DNA of 6,667 nucleotides from Clostridium sp. CAG:575 (lineage in GTDB: Bacteria; Bacillota; Clostridia; TANB77; CAG-508): the NCBI GenBank assembly GCA_000435535.1, contig FR884545.1:6253-12919 (forward strand), in the 5' to 3' direction. Both the position numbers and the translations under genes were made by a program. The notes under the pieces were generated by a model. That model saw only the letters and a program-made list of their open reading frames with translations. It had not been told where the DNA came from and did no database searches. Shown here piece after piece: positions 1 through 4,862 of the stretch (positions within the stretch are counted from its first letter, which is position 1; the number at the start of each line of letters is the position of its first letter).

Positions 1-46
1 GATAGTGATTGAGAAAGAAAGACTCAATTACTATCTTCATTTTTTT
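1..46 (+). terminator. Rho-independent terminator at left edge
   Basis: Bases 1-13 pair with 23-35 to give a 13-bp stem containing one G-U pair, closed by a 9-base A/G loop (14-22). A T run lies at 40-46. It probably ends a transcription unit entering from the left. The stem starts at base 1, so it may extend beyond the window. Confidence 0.75.
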
Positions 47-55
47 GTCTATAAT
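28..55 (+). promoter_or_regulatory. Possible sigma-A promoter for the sigma-like pair
   Basis: A perfect TATAAT sits at 50-55, just after the upstream terminator, and is the only good -10 before the gene starting at 135. The best -35 at an acceptable distance (TTACTA, 28-33, 16-bp spacing) matches only half the consensus and overlaps the terminator stem. Transcription would start near 62 and give a leader of about 70 nt. Inference from the -10 and position only. Confidence 0.35.
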
Positions 56-86
56 TTAATATGTTTATTTGTGAGCTGTCGTGGAT

Positions 87-133
87 CTCCTAAATTTGAG
101 TTGTTTAACAATTTGAATTTAGGAGGTTTTTTT
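87..133 (+). promoter_or_regulatory. Leader hairpin overlapping the RBS, terminator-like
   Basis: Bases 87-105 and 107-125 pair almost completely (19 pairs, three of them G-U) around a single-base apex that would open to a small loop. Outer arms are CTCCTAAATT and AATTTAGGAG; inner arms are TTGTT and AACAA. The 3' arm contains most of the AGGAGG at 121-126, which is the ribosome binding site 8 nt before the TTG at 135. A run of seven T follows at 127-133. The element could act as a terminator/attenuator, as a structure that hides the binding site, or both. What would open it is not visible. Confidence 0.65.
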
Positions 134-134
134 A

Positions 135-356
135 TTGGAATATAAATTAAATGATAAGGAGAAATCTTATTTAAAGAAATTAATAATAAATGAGAGAATT
201 GATTATATTAGAAAAAGTAGAATTTTTGATCGTGAGGTATTAGTAGATTTTTCAGATTTTATATTAAAAAAGAACACTATTGATAAATTAGATAACAAAT
301 TATTTTATAGTGAAAAAATAATTTATGATTTTAAAAATTTTATCGATTCTTTTTAA
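135..356 (+). CDS. N-terminal part of sigma-like gene cut by TAA
   Basis: This 73-residue Lys/Ile/Asp-rich reading frame starts at TTG with AGGAGG (121-126) 8 nt upstream; no other start codon is a good alternative. It opens with a motif of the type LNDKEKSYLKKLIINER and a basic DYIRKSR segment, similar in style to the N-terminus of small sigma-like proteins on clostridial conjugative elements. It stops at TAA 354-356. The next frame (366-554) lies in the same phase, only three sense codons (GAC GAA GCC) later, and carries the expected C-terminal sigma-region-4 part. The two are best read as one gene of about 139 residues with a nonsense codon in the linker. Alternatives are readthrough or two separate polypeptides. 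The family assignment comes from pattern resemblance only. Confidence 0.55.
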   Translation: MEYKLNDKEKSYLKKLIINERIDYIRKSRIFDREVLVDFSDFILKKNTIDKLDNKLFYSEKIIYDFKNFIDSF

Positions 357-365
357 GACGAAGCC

Positions 366-554
366 TTGATAGAAATTTATAAAAGTTTATCTATTAAAGA
401 GCAATATATAATTTTTGCATATTACTATCTTGGATTTTTAGACAAAGAAATAGGAATTAAATTAAATACTAGTACTAAATATTTAAAAAAGTTAAGACAC
501 AAAATTATAAATAAAATTAGAAAAAAACTTTTAGGAGGCAGTAAAAATGTTTAA
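366..554 (+). CDS. Sigma-70 region 4-like helix-turn-helix protein (C-terminal part)
   Basis: The 62-residue frame looks like sigma region 4. It has a 'SLSIKEQYIIFAYYYLGF' helix, then 'LDKEIGIKLN' as the first helix-turn-helix helix, then a basic recognition helix 'TSTKYLKKLRHKIINKIRKK'. This matches the usual layout of a Ser/Glu-led helix, 'eIA..l..S', then 'v..l...a..klr'. The TTG at 366 has no ribosome binding site, so it is probably not a true start. The segment continues, in frame, the gene beginning at 135 after the TAA at 354-356. Its own stop (552-554) lies inside the next gene, overlapping it by 8 nt (ATGTTTAA), and its last codons contain the AGGAGG of that gene. This suggests translational coupling and a two-part sigma factor. 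Region 2, which binds the -10 element, is absent here. Confidence 0.6.
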   Translation: MIEIYKSLSIKEQYIIFAYYYLGFLDKEIGIKLNTSTKYLKKLRHKIINKIRKKLLGGSKNV

Positions 555-723
555 TAATTTTAATTTATCGAATAATGAAATATTAGATATTATTAATCAA
601 TATATGAATTTAATTAATAAATATAGTGTTGTAGATGGCAAAATAGATGAGGATTTAAAACAAGAAATTTTAATAGGAACTTTGAAAGATTTAAGAAAAA
701 ATAAAAAAATTAAAATTTTTTAA
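547..723 (+). CDS. Small sigma region 2-like / RsoA-type partner protein
   Basis: This 58-residue ORF starts at ATG 547 with AGGAGG at 533-538 (8-nt spacing) and ends at TAA 721-723. It overlaps the upstream sigma-like gene by 8 nt. Its core has the pattern 'IINQYMNLINKYSVVDGKID', then 'EDLKQEILIGTLKDLRKNKK'. This is the shape of the short 'helix-turn-helix, conjugative transposon-like' proteins, in which a region-2-like stretch ends in a Lys-rich I/F tail. In B. subtilis the comparable protein RsoA supplies sigma region 2 to SigO, whose gene lies directly upstream. Here the region-4-like protein likewise comes first, so a two-subunit sigma factor is a reasonable inference. No membrane segment or enzyme motif is seen. 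Start and frame are secure; the function is inferred. Confidence 0.65.
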   Translation: MFNNFNLSNNEILDIINQYMNLINKYSVVDGKIDEDLKQEILIGTLKDLRKNKKIKIF

Positions 724-850
724 AAAAAGGGTTACCTTTTGCAATTTCATTTCGCCTTTATATATAGAAGGGTATGAAAATATACTTTTAAGTACATTGA
801 AAAGTGAATACGAAGAAACAAAAAATATTGAGGATAGCGTAGATTATTGA
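724..850 (+). other. Start-less ORF tail between sigma pair and toxin relic
   Basis: In the frame ending at TGA 848-850, codons are open from 695 and read like real coding sequence, for example 'EGYENILLSTLKSEYEETKN' followed by 'IEDSVDY' and stop. There is no ATG, GTG or TTG with a ribosome binding site at its front; the only in-frame start is a TTG at 797, well inside. The stop overlaps the TTG at 847 of the following toxin-like relic, an overlap typical of antitoxin-toxin pairs. It may be the C-terminal remnant of a lost gene. A weak 6-bp hairpin (725-740) lies at its left end. Confidence 0.3.
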
Positions 851-1019
851 GTATATTAGAAGGACAGTTATTAAATTTTATACCTCCGAAACTTGATGGA
901 GGTAAAATTGGAACAAAGTCTAGATTTATGTTAGTAACAAAGAATGATAAAGTGAATAAAACAATTTAAATGATAAATGTTTCAAGCATTAAGGGCAAAG
1001 AACATAAATTAAATTTCAC

Positions 1020-1048
1020 TAGACAGAATTTGACAAATGTGTTAAAAT
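1020..1048 (+). promoter_or_regulatory. Promoter for the Wzz-kinase fusion gene
   Basis: TAGACA at 1020-1025, a 17-bp spacer, then TAAAAT at 1043-1048 with an extended -10 TG at 1040-1041 gives a good sigma-A promoter. Transcription would start near 1055, about 38 nt before the ATG at 1093. An alternative -35 TTGACA lies at 1030-1035, but its matching -10 at normal spacing is poor. The spacer includes a 22-bp motif also found at the next promoter. Confidence 0.65.
1023..1044 (+). repeat. 22-bp promoter-associated repeat, copy 1
   Basis: Twenty of 22 bases match positions 2423-2444 (shared core AATTTGACAAAT, then TGTTA after one variable base). The copy lies between the -35 and -10 of the fusion-gene promoter. 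Its centre, ACAAATGTGT, is an imperfect version of the palindrome in copy 2. It could be a shared operator or duplicated promoter DNA. Confidence 0.5.
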
Positions 1049-1092
1049 ATAAACAATATTTTAGCACTTTTTTATTTTAAGAGGAGATAATA

Positions 1093-2286
1093 ATGAACGA
1101 AGAATTAGATTTAAAAGAAATTGTAAAATTTATGTACCAAAGAAAGAAAATAATAATAGCAATAATAGCAATAGCAGCAATATTAGGAATGCTATACACA
1201 TTTATAATAAAAAAGCCAACTTACAAAGTAACAGCACAAATCTTAATAGATAAAGCTGATGTTTCAGTAGAGCAAGTAATAGCAAGCAAAGAAATAATAC
1301 AAGATGAAATAGAAGCTACATTTGATAAAACAAGCAAAGTGATAAAAGTTACTACAGAAATGCAAAACAAAGATGAAGCATTGAATACAACAAATCAATA
1401 TATTGAAAAGCTTCAATCAAAATTAGAAGAAGTTTATGAAATAAACAAATTTCAAATAATAGAAACACCAGAATTACAACAACAAGCAAGTAATGAAAAT
1501 TATATAAAAGATATATTAATAGCAGTTTGTGTTGGGATTTTTATTGATGGGTCATATATTTTAATTGCATTAAATTTAAAAGGTTTAACAAATATTTTTG
1601 AAATAGAAGAGTACTTAAAAATAAAAGCACTAGGCGTAGTTAATTTTGATAATAATAAAAAACAAAAACAAGATGTATATATATCAGAAAATGAAAGTAT
1701 ACAATATGAATTAAAAAGAATTCAAGCCAATCTAATGCTAAATAACGATAACAAAAATCCTCAGACAATTCTATTTACTGGAACGAAAAAAGGTGTTGGC
1801 TCATCATACATAACTAATAATTTAGCAATGCAATTTGCAAAAATATATTCAAGAATATTAATAATTGATACAGATATAAAAAATAAAACATTAACAAATG
1901 TTATGAACAAAAAAGAATGTGAAGGAGTAACTAATATTATTAGCTCAAATAACATAGATAATGTTAATAGTTTAGTACAAAAAACAAAAGTAGAAAATCT
2001 TTTTATTTTACCTGTAGGAATTAAGAAAATTGGTGAAGAAGCATTTTTAACCGAAAATATGTTAAATGCTATAGACAAGTTAAAGCAGAATTTCGATATA
2101 ATTTTAATTGATACTTCGTCTATTAATGAAGGAGTACTTCCTATATGCTTAACTAGCATTACTGAAGCAACTGTTTTAATAGCAGAATCAGGTAAAGTAA
2201 AACAAGAAGATATTTTAAAAGCTAAAATGGAAATTGAGAATGTTGGTGGAAAAATATCTGGAATTGTATTAAATAAAAATATTTAA
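1093..2286 (+). CDS. Wzz/CpsC-CpsD fusion with degenerate kinase domain
   Basis: The start is secure: ATG with GAGGAG at 1081-1086. Residues 1-18 (NEELDLKEIVKF) are cytoplasmic, TM1 is about 19-39, an external loop covers 40-138, TM2 is about 139-161, and a BY-kinase-like domain runs from about 200 to 397. Single-chain Wzz plus kinase occurs in proteobacterial Wzc; Bacillota usually split them. The kinase half is eroded. The P-loop reads GTKKGVGSS (230-238), with Ser237 where the ATP-binding lysine should be. Walker A' IIDTD (D259, D261) and Walker B ILID (D340) remain, but the PPNPxELL stretch is replaced by KKIGEEAFL. The protein ends at GIVLNKNI, before the place where CpsD proteins carry their tyrosine cluster. 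The E-x2-R-x2-R contact motif lacks its last Arg. It is probably a membrane pseudokinase affecting capsule chain length or the intact CpsC/CpsD encoded at 4155-5827. Residual ATP binding without catalysis is possible. Confidence 0.85.
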   Translation: MNEELDLKEIVKFMYQRKKIIIAIIAIAAILGMLYTFIIKKPTYKVTAQILIDKADVSVEQVIASKEIIQDEIEATFDKTSKVIKVTTEMQNKDEALNTTNQYIEKLQSKLEEVYEINKFQIIETPELQQQASNENYIKDILIAVCVGIFIDGSYILIALNLKGLTNIFEIEEYLKIKALGVVNFDNNKKQKQDVYISENESIQYELKRIQANLMLNNDNKNPQTILFTGTKKGVGSSYITNNLAMQFAKIYSRILIIDTDIKNKTLTNVMNKKECEGVTNIISSNNIDNVNSLVQKTKVENLFILPVGIKKIGEEAFLTENMLNAIDKLKQNFDIILIDTSSINEGVLPICLTSITEATVLIAESGKVKQEDILKAKMEIENVGGKISGIVLNKNI

Positions 2287-2331
2287 AAATAAATTGAATT
2301 GGCAGAAGTATTATTAAGATTTTATGAAATC

Positions 2332-2371
2332 AAAAACGACTCAAGAGCATAGTCTCTAGGGTTGTTTTTTT
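2332..2371 (+). terminator. Rho-independent terminator after fusion gene
   Basis: A-run plus ACGACTC (2336-2342) pairs with GGGTTGT (2359-2365) and T-run. Above an A-A mismatch, AGAG (2344-2347) pairs with CTCT (2354-2357) around the 6-base loop CATAGT. At least six T follow at 2365-2371. It ends the fusion gene's transcript 46 nt after its stop and separates it from the next promoter. Confidence 0.85.
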
Positions 2372-2422
2372 GTTGTATTATTTAGATGTTTTTTAAAATA
2401 AGAATTTATATTATAAAATTTT

Positions 2423-2444
2423 ACAAAATTTGACAAATTTGTTA
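2423..2444 (+). repeat. 22-bp promoter-associated repeat, copy 2
   Basis: This is the second copy of the element at 1023-1044 (20/22 identical). It contains the -35 TTGACA of the downstream promoter and a perfect 10-bp palindrome ACAAATTTGT at 2433-2442. Position and symmetry are compatible with a repressor site, which is inference. Confidence 0.5.
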
Positions 2445-2458
2445 TGAAGGTATATTAT
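2430..2458 (+). promoter_or_regulatory. Strong sigma-A promoter for stalked membrane protein
   Basis: Consensus TTGACA at 2430-2435, a 17-bp spacer and TATTAT at 2453-2458 (5 of 6) give a near-ideal promoter right after the terminator. The transcript would start near 2465, leaving a very short leader with AGGGGG at 2471-2476 ahead of the ATG at 2484. It should also drive the frameshifted gene at 3351, 33 nt behind the first. Confidence 0.75.
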
Positions 2459-2483
2459 AAGTACAATAAAAGGGGGATTTTAT

Positions 2484-3317
2484 ATGGAAGAAAAAAGAAC
2501 AACAAAAATAAAAAATATTATTTTATGGTGGATATCAATAATGCTAATTTTATATACACTAATTTATATAGGAGATGCAACACCACAGGCAATTTGTTTC
2601 GGAATTTTAGCAGTATTATTGATGCCACCAGTAAACAATAAAATAAACGAAAAATTTATAAAAGAAAATAGAAAAAATAAAATAATAAAAATAGTAACAG
2701 AAGTTTTAGCATTTTTTGTTATAATAGCAAATTTACCGGCCAATAATACAAATCAAAATTATGATAAAAATAATGCTATAGAAACAACCTCAAAAATAAA
2801 TACTAATACTACAAATGTGTTAAATAAAACAAATACAAGTATTACAAACATAAATACAAATGAAACTAGTACAAGCAAAGAATTAGAAAGTAATAATAGT
2901 ACAAGTACAAATACTTCAAATAGTGTAGAAAATTCTAATAGTGAAATAACTAATTCAGATAAAAATCAAGAAGAAAATCATAGTAATACAGCATCAACAT
3001 ATAATGCAAATCAAAATACTAAAAATAACAATACAAATTCAAATACCAAAAATATAAATGCTAATACCAATACAAAAAGTAGCAATACTAAAACAACACA
3101 AAGTAGTACAAAAAAGAATACTGCAACTTCAACAAAAAAGACGACAACACAATCAACAAGTACAACCACTACAGATAATAGCAGAACTGTATATGTAACA
3201 CCAACAGGAAAAAGATATCATTATATATCAACATGCGGTGGTAAGAATTCAACAGCTTCAACATTAAATAAAGCAAAAGCTAGAGGCTTAACACCTTGTC
3301 AAAAATGTGCAAAATGA
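2484..3317 (+). CDS. Membrane protein with Asn/Thr/Ser stalk and Cys/His domain
   Basis: No known gene is recognised. ATG 2484 has AGGGGG 7 nt upstream. The 277 residues fall into three parts. Residues 1-85 hold three likely membrane segments (about 12-30, 35-50, 68-84) with a basic loop between the second and third; the positive-inside rule puts the N-terminus inside and the C-terminus outside. Residues 86-232 are a low-complexity stalk of Asn, Thr, Ser and Lys. Residues 235-277 form a compact domain: VYVTPTGKRYHYISTC, then GLTPCQKCAK. His246, Cys251, Cys272 and Cys275 look like a four-ligand metal site. Similar 'tGk.YH...C...PC..C' tails are found attached to varied Bacillota secreted or membrane proteins. 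The likely form is a membrane-anchored surface protein displaying a zinc-ribbon-like module. The genomic neighbours suggest an envelope role, but no reaction can be assigned. Confidence 0.8.
   Translation: MEEKRTTKIKNIILWWISIMLILYTLIYIGDATPQAICFGILAVLLMPPVNNKINEKFIKENRKNKIIKIVTEVLAFFVIIANLPANNTNQNYDKNNAIETTSKINTNTTNVLNKTNTSITNINTNETSTSKELESNNSTSTNTSNSVENSNSEITNSDKNQEENHSNTASTYNANQNTKNNNTNSNTKNINANTNTKSSNTKTTQSSTKKNTATSTKKTTTQSTSTTTTDNSRTVYVTPTGKRYHYISTCGGKNSTASTLNKAKARGLTPCQKCAK
2739..3179 (+). repeat. Low-complexity AAT/ACA-rich coding tract
   Basis: About 147 codons, nearly all AAT, ACA, ACT, AGT or AAA, encode the Asn/Thr/Ser/Lys stalk. Short words such as AATACAAAT and AGTACAA recur irregularly without a fixed period, so it is not a simple tandem array. 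Such tracts often vary in length between strains. Confidence 0.7.
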
Positions 3318-3350
3318 TTATGAATATTTTGAATATAAGGAGAAAATAGA

Positions 3351-3572
3351 ATGGAAAAACAAATGTTAGATAATATTGAGTCAATATCACTTGATGGAAT
3401 TGAGTCATTAACAGATATAATATTAAGTAATGAAATAATAGAAAAAATCCCAATAGCTAATGTTGCATCGGCTATTATAAAAACAGGAGAGATGATATAT
3501 AATAAAAATTTATTAAAACAAACAACTAATTTTATAGAAAGTTTAAACGGACAAGAAGTAAAGAAAAATTAG
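3351..3572 (+). CDS. 5' part of frameshifted hypothetical protein
   Basis: The ATG has AAGGAG at 3337-3342 (8 nt) and lies 33 nt after the stalk-protein gene, so both probably share a transcript. The 73 residues begin with acidic short repeats (NIESISLDGIESL), then a hydrophobic IPIANVASAIIKTGEMIY stretch, and stop at TAG 3570-3572 right after a run of five A. The -1 frame is open from 3530 to 4012 and continues naturally (KLEKYRKKFLNDDKKRKAEL). Adding one A to the run (3564-3568) would join both into a protein of about 220 residues. The simplest reading is therefore one gene broken by a single-base deletion or a sequencing error. The family is not recognised. Whether this half is made alone is unknown. 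Confidence 0.6.
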   Translation: MEKQMLDNIESISLDGIESLTDIILSNEIIEKIPIANVASAIIKTGEMIYNKNLLKQTTNFIESLNGQEVKKN

Positions 3573-3622
3573 AAAAATATAGAAAAAAATTTTTAAATGA
3601 TGATAAAAAACGAAAGGCAGAA

Positions 3623-4012
3623 TTGGAAAGAGTTCTATTATATTTAAATAAAAATATTGATATTGAAAAATCTAGATTATTGGCTAAGTTCTATGTTGCA
3701 TATGTTAATGAAGAAATAAAATGGGAAAAATTTTGTGAATTTGCATCAGTTATTAATCAAATATTTATAGATGATTTGACAATAATTTATAATATTTATA
3801 AAGATGAACCAGTAAAAGTTGTTATTTATGAAAGTTATAAAATAAGTAGATTAATGGCAATAGGTTTATTGAGTAATTATAGTGGAGCAATAACAGTACA
3901 AGAATTATCAAGCGGAAAAACAGGGGTAAGGGAAATTTATGAAAAAAACGAATTAGGAGAATTGTTTGTAAAAATTGCTACAAAGGAGGAAGTAAAAAAG
4001 TTAAGAAATTAA
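3623..4012 (+). CDS. 3' part of frameshifted hypothetical protein
   Basis: This frame carries the larger portion of the gene begun at 3351. The TTG at 3623 has only GAAAGG-like bases (3612-3617) in front and lies inside a frame open since 3530, so it is likely not the native start. Visible features are a Lys/Glu coiled-coil-like start, then 'NKNIDIEKSRLLAKFYVAYV' and 'WEKFCEFASVINQIFIDDL', a helical pattern I associate with uncharacterised Bacillota accessory proteins. A C-terminal third follows (SRLMAIGLLSNYSGAITVQE... KIATKEEVKKLRN) that could be a small winged-helix-like unit. No catalytic motif, signal or membrane segment is seen. The TAA is at 4010-4012, with no convincing terminator behind it before the next promoter at 4046. 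Confidence 0.6.
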   Translation: MERVLLYLNKNIDIEKSRLLAKFYVAYVNEEIKWEKFCEFASVINQIFIDDLTIIYNIYKDEPVKVVIYESYKISRLMAIGLLSNYSGAITVQELSSGKTGVREIYEKNELGELFVKIATKEEVKKLRN

Positions 4013-4045
4013 TACAAAAATTCTCAACTTTTTATCTCAAATATC

Positions 4046-4074
4046 TTGCTAGAAAAATGTCAATATGATAAAAT
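4046..4074 (+). promoter_or_regulatory. Promoter for the cpsC-cpsD-cpsB operon
   Basis: TTGCTA at 4046-4051, a 17-bp spacer and TAAAAT at 4069-4074 with extended -10 TG at 4066-4067. It has the same -10 sequence, the same spacing and a TG extension like the promoter at 1020-1048. Transcription should start near 4081 and give a leader of about 70 nt. Confidence 0.65.
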
Positions 4075-4154
4075 AGTTTTGCGTTTAAAAACACAAAAGC
4101 AAAAGAGTAAATTAAAAGATAATTTACTAAAAATAGAAGGGAATGGAAAGTGAA

Positions 4155-4862
4155 ATGGAAGAATTAGATTTAAAAGAACTATTAATGCTATTTTGGAATA
4201 AAAAATTAAAAATAATTCTAATAATAGCAATATTTATGGCATTAGGAATAATTTATACTATAGGATTTGTAACACCAGAGTACACATCATCAACAAGTTT
4301 ATTACTAGCAAATTCAAGTGATACATCAAAAGCAAATACAATTACAACAGCAGATATAACATTAAACTCAAAATTAGTATCTACATATAGTGAATTGATA
4401 AGAAGTAAAAAAATATTAAGCCCAGTAATTGAAAATTTAGGAATTAATATCAGTTATGACAAATTAAAAAATAATGTAACTGTAAGTTCTGTAAAAGATA
4501 CTGAATTAATAAAAATATCAGTAACAAATGAAAGTGCAACAGTTTCAGCTAAAATAGCAAATGAAATAGCAAAAGTATTTAAAGAAAAAGTAGCAGAAGA
4601 TATTTATAAAATAGATAATGTTGTAGTTGTTGACGAAGCAGAAGTTAGTGACACACCATCAAATATTAATCATACAAAGGATGTTATGATGTTTGCAGTT
4701 ATTGGTTTTGTAGTTTCTGTTGCATATGTATTAATTGCAAATATGCTAGATACTACAATAAAAACAGAAGAAGATGTAGAAAAACTATTTAGAGTTCCTG
4801 TTTTAGCATCTATACCAATGTGCGAATTTGAGACGAATAAAAAAGGAGGTAAAAGAAGATAA
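4155..4862 (+). CDS. cpsC: CpsC-type Wzz chain-length and kinase-activator protein
   Basis: This is a polysaccharide co-polymerase in the cytoplasmic membrane that sets capsule or exopolysaccharide length and activates the CpsD kinase. The 235 residues show cytoplasmic MEELDLKELLMLFW, TM1 about 20-38, an external domain beginning PEYTSSTSLLLAN, a Pro-containing segment (VSDTPSNINHTKD) before TM2 at about 177-197, and a C-terminal cytoplasmic arm with 'TEEDVEKLFRVPVLASIP'. This order and length are typical. An in-frame ATG at 4143 would add four residues, but it directly abuts the AAGGG (4137-4141). The ATG at 4155 aligns with the N-terminus of the paralogue at 1093 (MNEELDLKE), so it is preferred. 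The stop overlaps the next start by one base (TAATG), which indicates translational coupling. cpsC/wzd/capA-type naming depends on species. Confidence 0.88.
   Translation: MEELDLKELLMLFWNKKLKIILIIAIFMALGIIYTIGFVTPEYTSSTSLLLANSSDTSKANTITTADITLNSKLVSTYSELIRSKKILSPVIENLGINISYDKLKNNVTVSSVKDTELIKISVTNESATVSAKIANEIAKVFKEKVAEDIYKIDNVVVVDEAEVSDTPSNINHTKDVMMFAVIGFVVSVAYVLIANMLDTTIKTEEDVEKLFRVPVLASIPMCEFETNKKGGKRR

Larger units (their letters stand above)
847..1080 (+). pseudogene. Decayed PemK/MazF-like toxin gene
   Basis: From TTG 847 a frame reads 40 codons to TAA 967-969, then continues in the same frame from an ATG directly after that stop to TAA 1078-1080. The first piece has the start of a PemK/MazF-type fold: 'EGQLLNFIPPKL', then 'GGKIGTKSRFMLVT', where active family members usually carry a G.K.RP.LV motif. 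The piece after the stop, 'MINVSSIKGKEHKL', matches the next beta strands of PemK-like proteins in clostridia as I remember them. After about base 1014 the reading frame no longer resembles the family and runs into the promoter of the next gene. The P-to-F change in the RP motif, the internal TAA and the missing C-terminal half (intact members are about 110 residues or more) argue for a dead relic. Assigned from motif memory, no search. Confidence 0.45.

Noticed and set aside
725..740. Hairpin AAAAGG-GTTA-CCTTTT as terminator of the sigma pair
   Set aside because: The stem is only 6 bp with two G-C pairs, and only four T are present within the stem with none following, so it is too weak to call.
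1761..2159. Minus-strand ORF of 132 codons
   Set aside because: It lies wholly inside the kinase-like half of the fusion gene, has no ribosome binding site, and its translation is Phe/Leu-rich antisense sequence.
2444..2641. 65-codon plus-strand ORF overlapping the stalk-protein start
   Set aside because: It begins between the -35 and -10 of the promoter, so its start would not be transcribed from it, and the overlapping frame from 2484 has the ribosome binding site and membrane segments.
2739..3179. CRISPR or tandem-repeat array in the AAT/ACA tract
   Set aside because: No constant repeat unit or spacer length; the words follow from Asn/Thr/Ser codons in one open frame.
4056..4064. TGTCAA before the cps promoter as an inverted third copy of the 22-bp element
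   Set aside because: Only about nine bases agree, which is expected by chance in such AT-rich DNA.
4077..4098. Imperfect hairpin TTTTG/CAAAA near the cps transcription start
   Set aside because: It is A/T-only except for two G-C pairs, and the left arm would be mostly upstream of the expected transcript start.
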